The notes beneath the pieces are model-generated. The model did no database searches and was not told the DNA's origin. It worked only from the letters and a program-made list of their open reading frames with translations. A stretch of DNA of 64,000 nt from Macrostomum hystrix (lineage: Eukaryota > Platyhelminthes > Macrostomidae). Below, in pieces: positions 23,901-34,251 of the stretch (its first letter is position 1; the number at the start of each line of letters is the position of its first letter). A program made the position numbers and the translations under genes. Where the stretch lies: contig CATNEN010000001.1 in assembly GCA_950097015.1 (NCBI GenBank), positions 2,375,001 through 2,439,000 on the forward strand. The letters run 5' to 3'.

Positions 23901-26574
23901 ATAGTTGAAATCCCAACCAGACTCCCTCAGATAGTTGAAATCCCAACCAGACTCCCTCAGAAGATTGAAATCCCAACCAGACACCCTCAGATAGTTGAAA
24001 TCCCAACCAGACTCCCTCAGATAGTTGAAATCCCAACCAGACTCCCTCAGATAGTTGAAATCCCAACCAGACTCCCTCAGATGATTGAAATCCCAACCAG
24101 ACTCCCTCAGATAGTTGAAATCCCAACCAGACTCCCTCAGATAGTTGAAATCCCAACCAGACTCCCTCAGATAGTTGAAATCCCAACCAGACTCCCTCAG
24201 ATAGTTGAAATCCCAACCAGACTCCCTCAGATAGTTGAAATCCCAACCAGACTCCCTCAGATAGTTGAAATCCCAACCAGACACCTTCAGATAGTTGAAA
24301 TCCCAACTAGACTCCCTCAGATAGTTGAAATCCCAACCAGACTCCCTCAGATAGTTGAAATCCCAACCAGACTCCCTCAGATAGTTGAAATCCCAACCAG
24401 ACACCCTCAGATAGTTGAAATCCCAACCAGACTCCATGGGATTCTTACCTAGCGTAGTAGCCATCCGAGTTGATGGCACCCCAGAAATTAGACCAGAGCT
24501 TGCCTGGCAGCACCAGCAGTGGGGCAACCACAGACCGATTGGCAGCAACCAGTTGGGCGATGGCATCCCTGCCAGTTAGCTGAGCGGTGGGCTCAACAAA
24601 CATAATAAAATCTGAGTCGAATTCGTTACGCAACAATTGCTGACGAGCAGCCAGCGGCGAGAATGCCTCCAGATGTGAGGCATTGTTCAGAGCTAGACTG
24701 GCATAATCTAGCTTCGGATTATCGACAAATTCCCTGACAGCCATATGCAGATTAGGCGAAGAGGCAGCCGGTCCGATATCGATTTTCAGATGAATTCTCT
24801 GCTGAGGATAGGTCTGATTGGCCAGCCTACTGAGCAGCAGGTCAGGAAACGGTGTAGCCTCAGTTAGCAAAACGCCAATAGTTACAAATGGCAGTTGGCG
24901 TTGCTGTTCAATGAGCTGGGCTCTAGTTGGCGGAGGCACTGGTGGACAACGCTGACAGCCTTGACTATCCGACCAGCCGCGATTCAGATAATTAGTCAGG
25001 CGCCAGAATTCGGCTTTGATTGGCCCGTTGCCATGGAGAACAGCCGGATTCTTGCCCGTGACAGTGTTGCGCAGGTAGCCCAGACCGGCGTCGTCCCAAC
25101 GAAGCGACACCTCGGACAATGCGCCGTTGAGCGTCTGGAAGACAGCGGATTCGTAATCCAGAACGATTCGATGCTGGCTGCGTAGCTTCGGATTGAGGAA
25201 GGCGCGAGTTAAAAATAGTTGATCGTCGTCTGAGTCGCCAATCGGAGCATAGTTTAGTAGGCGTCTGGGTGAAGGCGTGCGAGAGATTATTGGGTGATTC
25301 TTGTGTTTAAAAATACACTTGTCATATTAAGGCCTTAAAACTACTGTCACGTGACCAAAAACATGTGAAACTTATCGATGTGATCCGAAAACAGATGATT
25401 TGAAGTCACGAGACCCAAAACAGCTGATATGAAGTCACGTGATCTAAAAACAGCTGACAAACTCACGCGACCTAAAAACGGCTGATATGTGGTCACGTGT
25501 TATAAAACAGCTGGTATGAAGTCACGTGATCTAAAAACAGCTGACAAACTCACGCGACCTAAAAACGGCTGATATGTGGTCACGTGATATAAAAAAGCTG
25601 GTATGAAGTCACGTGATCTAAAAACAGCTGACAAACTCACGCGACCTAAAAACGGCTGATATGTGGTCACGTGTTATAAAACAGCTGGTATGAAGTCACG
25701 TGATCTAAAAACAGCTGACAAACTCACGCGACCTAAAAACGGCTGATATGTGGTCACGTGATATAAAACAGCTGGTATGAAGTCACGTGATCTAAAAACA
25801 GCTGATATGAAACTCTACGTAACTAATAAACAGCTGGTATGAAGACACGTGATCTAAAAACAGCTGATATGAAGTCACGTGATCTAAAAACAGCTGGTAT
25901 GGAGTCACGTGATCTAAAAACAGCTGATATGAAGTCACGCGATCTAAAAACAGCTGATATGAAGTCACGTGATCTAAAAACAGCTGATATGAAGTCACGT
26001 GATCAAAAAACGTCTGATATGTGGTCACGTGATCTAAAAGATCAGATAGAAATCACTTGGAATTAACTTACCTGAGCTCTCCTGCAGTGCCCATATAGCC
26101 ACCAGAATTTAGATAGGCCTTTCGCCCACTAATCGGCGGCTTAGGATAATCTTTCACCAGCGACTGATCCGGCCAGCAGAAGGCCTCCGCCGAGATCAAC
26201 ACCCCGGCGCCGCTGGCGTTGAATGCGTCGACGATGGCCGATTCGCCGGCTAGGAAAACGGCATCGTAGGCGTCGCTAAACAGCACCAAATCATCGTCTG
26301 GCACGTCGGCTAGGGCCCGACGCATCAATAGAATTTTCTGACCGCCGCCGACGCTTCTAGCGACGTCGCCGCCACGCCAGTCGATGCCGAGGCCAAGCGG
26401 CTGCGGCTTTGGTAGGCCGCGCAATTTAGCCGAGTAGAGAAACTCGTTTAGGGCGTCGTTGGCTTCTGTGGCAACCGTTAGTATGCGCAATTTCGATGAA
26501 GAAGCAGTTGGCGTTAATGAACAGATGGCTATGACCAGAGCCAGTAGTTGCATCAGCAGAAATTTTCCAGACAT
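20963..26574 (-). CDS. PLOD: Procollagen-lysine 2-oxoglutarate 5-dioxygenase (lysyl hydroxylase)
   Basis: ER-lumen enzyme that hydroxylates lysines in collagen using Fe(II), 2-oxoglutarate and O2. Exons on -: 26072-26574 (ATG at 26574), 24449-25264, 22685-23152 and 20963-21413 (TAA). All joins are GT-AG and in phase, giving 745 aa against about 727-740 for animal PLODs. The N-terminus [20 protein letters not shown] is a signal peptide. Exon 1 holds a glycosyltransferase domain with acidic motif [10 protein letters not shown] and [10 protein letters not shown]. Exon 2 has the IHGNGP-like [11 protein letters not shown]. Exon 3 has [18 protein letters not shown] and PCPDVFWLP. Exon 4 is the Fe/2OG domain: [12 protein letters not shown] gives the HxD ligands, then [11 protein letters not shown], the second His and Arg in [12 protein letters not shown], ending TFVNP. 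All catalytic residues are present, so the gene looks intact. Each intron carries a minisatellite. Confidence 0.96.
21835..22031. mobile_element. Foldback (long inverted repeat) in PLOD intron 3
   Basis: Two arms of about 70-75 bp are near-perfect inverses (21835-21904 and 21957-22031); landmarks are GTCCTTGTCTATGGCCCAG and its inverse CTGGGCCATAGACAAGGAC. The only clear differences are a few bases including an inserted CTCG. The loop is about 50 bp. Transcribed, it would form a long hairpin. It may be a foldback MITE; degenerate copies of its CAGGAYTGTC edge lie just upstream (21660-21830). Confidence 0.85.
22045..22500. repeat. 29-30 bp minisatellite with two E-boxes per unit, PLOD intron 3
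   Basis: About 15 copies with consensus CAGCTGATATGAAATCACGT followed by GRCCYAAAA. Nearly every unit contains CAGCTG and CACGTG, both palindromic E-boxes. The same unit occurs at 25370-26045 and 28676-28845. Confidence 0.95.
23270..24435. repeat. 30-bp minisatellite filling PLOD intron 2
   Basis: 23520-24435 holds about 30 nearly identical units (CAGACTCCCTCAGATAGTTG then AAATCCCAAC). 23270-23515 is a diverged older block of the same family (CCTCAAATCGTTTAAAATCC). The period of 30 gives long open frames on both strands (for example 350 codons on -), but these are out of frame with PLOD exon 2 and are artefacts. Confidence 0.95.
25370..26045. repeat. E-box minisatellite in PLOD intron 1
   Basis: About 22 units of CAGCTGATATGAAGTCACGT plus GATCTAAAAA, the same family as 22045-22500. 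The left half is a higher-order repeat alternating three unit types (CAGCTGACAAACTCACGCGA, CGGCTGATATGTGGTCACGT, CAGCTGGTATGAAGTCACGT). The right half is homogeneous. Confidence 0.95.
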
Positions 26575-26644
26575 TGTTGCATAAACTGAAAAAAATGATT
26601 TCTTGGTTCATATTTATAGGAGTTTACTCACCAAACAAATCTGT

Positions 26645-26985
26645 TATTGACCCACCCAACACACCAGTCATTGACTCATTGGCCTGTTATTGACCCACCC
26701 TACACATCTGTCATTGACCCACCCTACACACCTGTCATTGACCCATTGGCCTGTCATTGACCCACCCTACACACCTGTCATTGACCCACCCTACACACCT
26801 GCCATTGACCCACCCTAGACACCTGTCATTGACCCACCCTACACACCTGTCATTGACCCACCCTACACACCTGTCATTGACCCACCCTACACACCTGCCA
26901 TTGACCCACCCTACACACCTGTCATTGACCCACCCTACACACCTGTTATTAGCCCACCCTACACACCTGTTATTGACCTAGATCA
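26645..26985. repeat. 24-bp minisatellite upstream of PLOD
   Basis: About 14 units of CACCCTACACACCTGTCATT plus GACC, starting roughly 70 bp beyond the PLOD ATG, so within its promoter or 5' UTR region. 26986-27371 beyond it shows no gene. Confidence 0.92.
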
Positions 26986-27371
26986 TACACTGTATTTGAC
27001 AGAATAAGTTACAAAAATAGGCTACCAAAAATCAGGAGCTAGTATTAAGGCCAAAAGTTTTATTATTTAAATAAACCGGTGCTCTTAAAAGCACTTCAAA
27101 TAAATGTTGAAGCAATTGATTAACTTCAAAATCCACACAACAATACAAGAGATATTGACTGACGAAGCAGAAGAAAAACAACACTCAGTAGAATGTATTG
27201 ACGATGCATGCCAATTAAAAATACGAATAACTTGTAAAATAACATGCTGCTAAATGAGAAGTGATTATTACATAACCACTATTAAATTGCGAGGCACACA
27301 AACTCACAGTCTAAAACATGAAGTGCCTAAAGTCTGCCAATAAAAAACAATAGAAAAAATAACAAGTAGGT

Positions 27372-28461
27372 CAGGGGTCGGCAAACTCCGGCCCGCGGGC
27401 CAGATGCGGCCCTCGAAGCTCCCAAATCCGACCCGTTGCCCCTTCTGACATCTACAGTGTCCTGTTTCATCTCTTCCGTGTCTCATCTCTCCCGTGTCTA
27501 ATCTCTCCCGTGTCTCATCTCTCCCGTGTCTAATCTCTCCCGTGTCTTATCTCTCCCGTGTCTAATCTCTCCCGTGTCTAATCTCTCCCGTGTCTTATCT
27601 CTCCCGTGTCTAATCTCTCCCGTGTCTAATCTCTCCCGTGTCTAATCTCTCCTGTGTCTCATCTCTCCCGTGTCTAATCTCTCCTGTGTCTCATCGCTCT
27701 CGTGTCTCATCTCTTCCGTGTCTCATCTCTCTCGTGTCTCATCTCTCCCGTGTCTCATCGCTCTCGTGTCTCATCTCTTCCGTGTCTCATCTCTCCCATC
27801 TCTAATCTTTCCTGTGTCTCATCTCTTCCGTGTCTCATCCCTCCCGTGTCTCATCTCTCCCATGTCTCATCTCTCCCATGTCTCATCGCTCTCGTGTCTC
27901 ATCTCTTCCGTGTCTCATCTCTCTCGTGTCTCATCTCTCTCGTGTCTCATCTCTTCCGTGTCTCATCTCTCCCGTGTCTCATCGCTCTCGTGTCTCATCT
28001 CTCCCCTGTCTAATCTCTCCCGTGTCTAATCTCTCCCGTGTCTAATCTCTCCTGTGTCTCATCTCTCCTGTGTCTCATCGCTCTCGTGTCTCATCCCTCC
28101 CGTGTCTCATCTCTCCCATGTCTTATCTCTCCCGTGTTTCATCTCTCTTGTGTATCATCTTTCTGTGTCTCATCTCTTCCGTGTCTCATCTCTCCCGTGT
28201 CTCATCGCTCTCGTGTCTCATCTCTCCCCTGTCTAATCTCTCCCGTGTCTAATCTCTCCCGTGTCTAATCTCTCCTGTGTCTCATCTCTCCTGTGTCTCA
28301 TCGCTCTCGTGTCTCATCCCTCCCGTGTCTCATCTCTCCCATGTCTAATCTCTCCCGTGTCTCATCTCTCCCCTATCTCATATTTATACAGTCAATGCGG
28401 CCCGCTGTCGTCTTTTAGGTTCTCTCTTTGGCCCGCCAGCAAATAAGTTTGCCTACCCCTG
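27372..28461 (+). mobile_element. hAT MITE with internal minisatellite, copy 3 (longest)
   Basis: Same ends as copy 2, with the perfect 8-bp duplication AAGTAGGT (27364-27371 and 28462-28469). At 1090 bp it is the longest copy, because the inner 16-bp array is expanded to about 55 units and shows higher-order duplication: a block around 27990-28110 recurs around 28210-28340. Confidence 0.96.
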
Positions 28462-28675
28462 AAGTAGGTGAACAAAGAATGTTAATGAACTGGCATGCTT
28501 GATTTATTAGAAATTCAACATCAATGTTTATTGCCATGTCAAATTTACAAATATTGTCATGCCGATAAACAGACTATAGCACCTGATGCTTTGGGCCAGA
28601 ATAAAGGCATTAAATAAAACAATCATGATATAATATTATTAGTAGTGCTATATCCATCCGCATAAATTGTGTATG

Positions 28676-28845
28676 ATATGAAGTCACGAGACTTAAAACA
28701 GCTGATATGAAGTCACGTGACCTACAAACAGCTGATATGAAGTCACGTGACCTACAAACAGCTGATATGAAGTCACGTGACCTACAAACAGCTGAAATGA
28801 AGTCACGTGACCTATAAACAGCTGGTATGAAGTCACGTGTGAAGT
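28676..28845. repeat. E-box minisatellite, intergenic copy
   Basis: Five to six units of CAGCTGATATGAAGTCACGT plus GACCTACAAA, the same family as the arrays in PLOD introns 1 and 3 but outside the gene. 28846-29394 beyond it shows nothing recognisable. Confidence 0.93.
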
Positions 28846-29394
28846 ATGAAGAAGCTGGTATTAGAGAAATGCACTAATTCGTAACGACCGCTCTGACAGA
28901 GCAGAAAAATGAACCCGCTTAAAAGTTTATGGCAAACGCGACGTTTAAAATTTGGAGCATGCGAAAAAAGTCCAGCTCAATTATTTTCACTGAAATCTAG
29001 TAAAAAACTAAAAAACTGAACTATACTACTAAAAAATTTTTCTTTCGCAGTAGCATGATTAGAGTATTTCACCAAAATCATAGAAAAAATTGTAAAAGAT
29101 GGTGCAAAACAGTAAAAAGGTGAAGTCACTAAATTAAAGACGCATGCAGAGCGAGGCAAAAATGCCAAAAAGTGGAAAAAGAAAAACCTGTAAATTCGTC
29201 ATTTATAATAAACAGCAACTAAAATCAAAGCGTTGCATAAATTTCACTCTGTAAACGGTAAAGAAGACGTAAAATTGTCAATTAAACGTGCCTTTGAAAT
29301 GCCAATGTAAACAGGCGAGAACAGTTATAAAAATAGCTATAAATAAGCAATGGTTACATATTATTATTCATTTGGTTCATATTTTGTTAAATAG

Positions 29395-30530
29395 ACATTG
29401 GGCGGATAAGAGCGGAGTCTGTCTGTAATGGATTTTGATGGGGCGGATAAGAGCGGAGTCTGTCTTTAATGGGATTTTGATGGGGCGGATAAGAGCGGAG
29501 TCTGTCTTTAACTGGATTTTGAGGGGCGGATAAGAGCGGAGTCTGTCTGTAATGGGATTTTGATGGGGCGGATAAGAGCAGAGTCTGTCTTTAATGGATT
29601 TTGATGGGGCGGATAAGAGCAGAGTCTGTCTTTAATGGATTTTGATGGGGCGGATAAGAGCGGAGTCTGTCTTTAATGGGATTTTGATGGGGCGGATAAG
29701 AGCGGAGTCTGTCTTTAATGGGATTTTGATGGGGCGGATAAGAGCGGAGTCTGTCTGTAATGGATTTTGATGGGGCGGATAAGAGCGGAGTCTGTCTTTA
29801 ATGGGATTTTGATGGGGCGGATAAGAGCGGAGTCTGTCTGTAATGGATTTTGATGGGGCGGATGAGAGCGGAGTCTGTCTTTAATGGGATTTTGATGGGG
29901 CGGATAAGAGCGGAGTCTGTCTTTAATGGGATTTTGATGGGGCGGATAAGAGCGGAGTCTGTCTTTAAAGGGATTTTGATGGGGCGGATAAGAGCGGAGT
30001 CTGTCTTTAATGAGATTTTGAGTGGGCGGATAAGAGCGGAGTCTGTCTGTAATGAGATTTTGAGTGGGCGGATAAGAGCGGAGTCTGTCTTTAATGAGAT
30101 TTTGAGTGGGCGGATAAGAGCGGAGTCTGTCTGTAATGAGATTTTGAGTGGGCGGATAAGAGCGGAGTCTGTCTGTAATGAGATTTTGAGTGGGCGGATA
30201 AGAGCGGAGTCTGTCTGTAATGAGATTTTGAGTGGGCGGATAAGAGCGGAGTCTATCTGTAACTGGACTTTGAGGGGGCGGATAAGAGCGGAGTCTGTCT
30301 GTAATGAGATTTTGAGTGGGCGGATAAGAGCGGAGTCTGTCTTTAATGAGATTTTGAGTAGGCGGATAAGAGCGGAGTCTGTCTGTAATGAGATTTTGAG
30401 TGGGCGGATAAGAGCGGAGTCTGTCTGTAATGAGATTTTGAGTGGGCGGATAAGAGCGGAGTCTGTCTGTAACTGGACTTTGAGGGGGCGGATAAGAGCG
30501 GAGTCTGTTTGTAATGGATTTTGATGGGTA
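29395..30530. repeat. 42-bp minisatellite downstream of the SANT gene
   Basis: About 27 units built on GGCGGATAAGAGCGGAGTCT followed by GTCTTTAATGGGATTTTGATGG. Two sub-families form blocks: TTTTGATGGGG before about 30000 and TTTTGAGTGGG after. The multiple-of-three period produces open frames of 224-246 codons that are not genes. Confidence 0.95.
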
Positions 30531-30702
30531 GGAAACATATATAATGTCCCGATCGGAATTTTCCGTCGCTAAAAAATAGTTCTGTAAAATCTAAATCAAA
30601 ACAAAAATCAAGGGACCGGAAGACGATGACTTACAAAAGCAAAATATAGAAGACTCAAAGCTTAAACTTTACGAAAATGTCGATTTTCAAATAAAAAGTC
30701 GA

Positions 30703-30708
30703 TTTATT
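30703..30708 (-). terminator. Poly(A) signal of the SANT-domain gene
   Basis: AATAAA on - lies about 56 bp after the stop codon at 30764, which supports this single-exon frame being a real gene. Confidence 0.6.
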
Positions 30709-30763
30709 CTGTCGCGCTTTCTAAAGCGTTGACAGGTGTTTTTCTCGACACATTGCGACACAC

Positions 30764-31861
30764 TCAGTCATCAGTTCCGCCGCCAGAAGCACCAACGTTG
30801 CCGCCTCTATTACCAGCATCGATAGCGGCATCGATAACACTAATCAATCGATCTAGTTGGCCTATGCGATTAAAATGACTGTGCACCTCCGAGCGACGCA
30901 TCAATTCCAATCGCCGACGGGCCTCGCCTAATGGATCTACGGCGGAGTTTGACTGGCCACCGGTGGCAGCGGCGGCTACAAGATCACCGAGTTCGCCGCT
31001 AATGCCAACAGCCTCGCCGCCACCAAGAATAGAACATAATACAGCAAGAGAACTATCGCTAGTATTTGGATTTAGACTATGATGCTGCTGAGTTGGCAAA
31101 CTGGGAATCGACCGGTGACGACGAAGAGTAAACGAACCGGACGAAGAGAATGAACAGATTCGTTCGCGCGGCATCAGCCCCGACTGCGGCGGCGGCGGGG
31201 TCGGTGTCGGCGTCGGATGACGCTTAGCAACTGTTAAATCGAATGGTCCTTCACTATCAGTCTCATCCTGATGATAACTTGTAGCAGACAATGCCTGTTG
31301 TTGTTGATATGCAGGAAATTCAGTTAACGAAAGTCGTCTGTCACCATTAGTTTTGTTAAAGCTTCTATCAGTGACGCGATCATCGGTTGAACTAAAATCT
31401 GTACCAGCAAGAGCAGCATCTAGCTCAGCTACGGCGGCCATCAACTGAGGATTTCGACAGCCAATGCGGCTAGCGCCGGCTCCTCCGCCGCATTCCATAG
31501 CCAAGCGAAGATCGCGTTTCAAATTGCGCCATTTAGTGCTACAATGCGATCCCGTGAAATCGGCGCTACCATCCGGTTGGAGACTGTTCAATTTCTGCGC
31601 TATGATTGACCAGACCTGTTTTTGAACTCGACAAATACGCAGCGAGTCGCGATGCTCATAGATTAAGGCCAGCAAAGAATCAGTCTGACTAGCTGTCCAA
31701 TATTGCTTGCCGGCACTATTGCGAATATTGGTATTGTCTTCGTTGGTCTGACTGTTTGAAGTTGAAGAGGCTGATTTGGCCGCGTCTGAAGTCACACACT
31801 CGTTTGCCGCAGCTGCTGCTGCTGTTAAATTCAAATTTGTTGACTGCGATGGAAATGCCAT
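30764..31861 (-). CDS. Myb/SANT-like (trihelix) DNA-binding protein
   Basis: Single-exon frame of 365 codons ending in TGA, probably a nuclear DNA-binding protein. Residues about 52-125 form a trihelix Myb/SANT-like domain with three spaced tryptophans (W55 in KQYWTASQ, W84 in KQVWSIIAQKLN, W111 in STKWRNLKRDL). The N-terminus is Ser/Ala/Asn-rich. The middle is low-complexity (PTPTPTPPPPQSG). The C-terminus has a predicted helix (EARRRLELMRRSEVHSHFN) common in this class for self-association, then a Gly-rich tail. Such domains occur both in host factors and next to Harbinger-type transposons; no transposase or inverted ends are seen here. Start chosen at the first ATG (MAFPSQS). An upstream non-coding exon cannot be excluded. 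Confidence 0.8.
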   Translation of the reverse strand: MAFPSQSTNLNLTAAAAAANECVTSDAAKSASSTSNSQTNEDNTNIRNSAGKQYWTASQTDSLLALIYEHRDSLRICRVQKQVWSIIAQKLNSLQPDGSADFTGSHCSTKWRNLKRDLRLAMECGGGAGASRIGCRNPQLMAAVAELDAALAGTDFSSTDDRVTDRSFNKTNGDRRLSLTEFPAYQQQQALSATSYHQDETDSEGPFDLTVAKRHPTPTPTPPPPQSGLMPRERICSFSSSGSFTLRRHRSIPSLPTQQHHSLNPNTSDSSLAVLCSILGGGEAVGISGELGDLVAAAATGGQSNSAVDPLGEARRRLELMRRSEVHSHFNRIGQLDRLISVIDAAIDAGNRGGNVGASGGGTDD

Positions 31862-31974
31862 TTGTGAAGTCTTTTTGCAAATCCAGCTGAAATTAAGAAT
31901 TTAATTTTATGATTTTTGGTTACCTAATCTAGATAGCTGTATATATCTAAATCATATCTCTATCTATCTATTTG

Positions 31975-32548
31975 CAGGGGGGCCCGGGGCACTTGTCGCA
32001 CAAGCGACGGAGCGGCACGCCACCAGAACGGCGAACTAGGCGAGAGCCGTCCATCGCACCGCCTCCCCTGAGCAGGCACCACACACAGCAGCACAGACCA
32101 GCCGGGGAGGACAGGAGGCACCCAGAATAGGCAGCAGTGCCCCCCACCCCAGCCACACACGCACATAGCAGACCAAGCCGGGGCGGAAGGCTGATAAGAA
32201 ATCAGTCCTCAGGGTCCGGGTGATGAGTGTACACTTATCCAATCACGCTGACGGAAATCCAGAAAGCGCGCGGCGGTGTACACCCGCCCTCCAGCCACCC
32301 CCCGCAAGGCCTCACGCCCTAGCGCCAACGCACACAACTCACACAACGCAGAACAGGCACACAGAAGGTAGGAGCGAAGCTATTATTTCAAGCTTTGATT
32401 GCACGAAATATGGTGCACCTCCGCCGGTCGCTACTGTCCAAACCCTCCAACAAGTCCCGAAATTAATCGTGACTTGAAGGGAGAATCGAACTAGCGTCCA
32501 TTGGAGTGCGAGGCAGCGACGCTAGCCGCTGACCCACTCGCCCCTTTA
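31975..32548 (-). mobile_element. tRNA-derived SINE on - upstream of the SANT gene
   Basis: On -, the head at about 32548 reads GGGGCGAGTGGGTCAGCGGC (A-box region), and a B box GCTAGTTCGATTCTC lies at 32481-32495. The body is GC- and CA-rich. The element runs to a short TAGATAGATAGAGATATGAT tail at about 31975-31940. Length is about 570 bp. It is a different family from the SINE at 62444. Confidence 0.65.
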
Positions 32549-32918
32549 GCTGTATATAAATCTGTGCTTTCTTTTTTTAGTTTCAATCTAGTTGCTTACG
32601 AGAAAACAAACAATAAACACACACAATTGAAGCCAAACTTTATAAAAGAAAACAATGTTTGCATCCAATAAAATAACAACCAATCATTGTTTATTAAAAC
32701 ACACAAAATGCTTAGTTCTTTAAGCTATTCAAGCAGTTATGATACGCGTATTATATGCAAAACATGATTTTTATCAAGCTAACAGTCACCGAAAGATATT
32801 TGAATACACTGCTTGATCAATCTTACATCACTCATAAATTATTAGTAAATAAAAAACGTTTTGTTAATAGAATAATGAAGTGATGTATTACGAAACTTGT
32901 TCGTTCATTCTTCTACTT

Positions 32919-34251
32919 TTTTCGATACATATCGGCTGCGAATAAATTAATATCCACTTATTTCAAGATTCTGAAATGTTTCGATGCATATTGAATAATC
33001 TAGTTAAATAGCTTGCATGAAGCTTGTAGCCTATTCGTTAGGGCTTCGGAATTTAGACTTCACTGGTCGGGAGTTCGATTCCTTCCTCAAGGAAGCAAGG
33101 GTTTGCCGAAGAATAGGGTAGAACTTTAGGCGAGTGTGGCGACCTTTTAAGTCCATGGACAGGACAGCTGAACGCAGCATTAATTCAGAAGCGATGCGCA
33201 ATAGCATTAATTGTACTAGGCTTTAGGTGTTATACTATACTGCTTTTATTTATTATCATAGTCTCGAGCCAAGCTTCGACTTTTTCGATACATATCGGCC
33301 CATATCAAGATTTCACAATAATTTAAGAGGCACTAAGGCAAATATCGACAAAAAAGAATTGCTTAAACCTGCAGCAAAATGCGAGCCAAGACTAAACTAC
33401 AAAGGAAAAATAGATTAGGCAGCATTTTCATGTTGCTCCTCCCAGTCATCGTCTAAATCCTCATCGTTCTCGCCTCTCCGAGCCAGCTTAGCTTGTTGTA
33501 TTCGACGCTCGCGCAGTTTATCCTTTGGCAGGTCTGTATTAGCCTGAAATTCTCGAGTAAACGGCAGCCGATAGCCGCGGAGGCGAATAGCCAACGATTG
33601 CAGCGACGGCGAGCGAAAGCTCAGCTCGTTATTATCGTCGCCGTCGCCGTCAACGCCGACTAACCCGGCGGCTAGGCTAACGCGCTTCGGCGAACTAATC
33701 GACACCCAGCCGAGAACGGAGAATACAACATCCAGGCTGGCAGCTTCCGGAGCGCTGGCCGGACAACTGAATTGGCGCAGCCTGTCGGATAGGCTGACAG
33801 GATTTGGCAACGGCTGCGATCGCTCAAAATGATCCGGCGAGTACAACAGGTGGCCGCAGCTAGATAAATACTCGTCTAGATTAGCCGTGTCCACAATGTG
33901 CACATTGTTTAAGAAGCTGTGACAGGTAATGTAGACATTGCATGGAGACTGAAAAAGGTAGTTTTTTGTTGAAGTTGGCGTCACAATTCTTTTTTATTTC
34001 GATACATATCGGCTAATCTATTCATTATTAATTCATTCAATAATTTTTATAAATTATGCTTTCTTTCTCGCACTTAGACATTGTATGGAGACTGCAAATT
34101 AAAAATGGAATATCATAAATTAAAAATTGTGGCAAAAACAATTTTCTATACATATCGGAGAACGACGATTGAAACTTTTTGACACAAGTTGGCTAAAGAA
34201 GACTTTATTTTTGTATTTATGCTTAACAGTTACTTTTTCGACACATATCGG
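32919..34251 (+). repeat. Dispersed TTTTCGATACATATCGG motif cluster
   Basis: The 17-bp motif or close variants occur at 32919, 33282, 33996, 34146 and 34234, in the 3' flank and introns of NOA1. The core CGATA-CA-TATCG is an inverted repeat. The same motif occurs inverted at 20384-20914. Confidence 0.75.
33022..33225 (+). mobile_element. tRNA-derived SINE, diverged copy
   Basis: A box (TAGCCTATTCGTTAGGGC) starts at about 33027 and B box (GAGTTCGATTCC) is at 33071-33082. The block GTCCATGGACAGGACAGCTG matches the tail module of the 62444 SINE. Confidence 0.7.

Noticed and set aside
23514-24566. 350-codon frame of [10 protein letters not shown] repeats overlapping PLOD
   Set aside because: It is out of frame with PLOD exon 2, and PLOD splices cleanly around it (24449 to 23152); the frame is intronic minisatellite.
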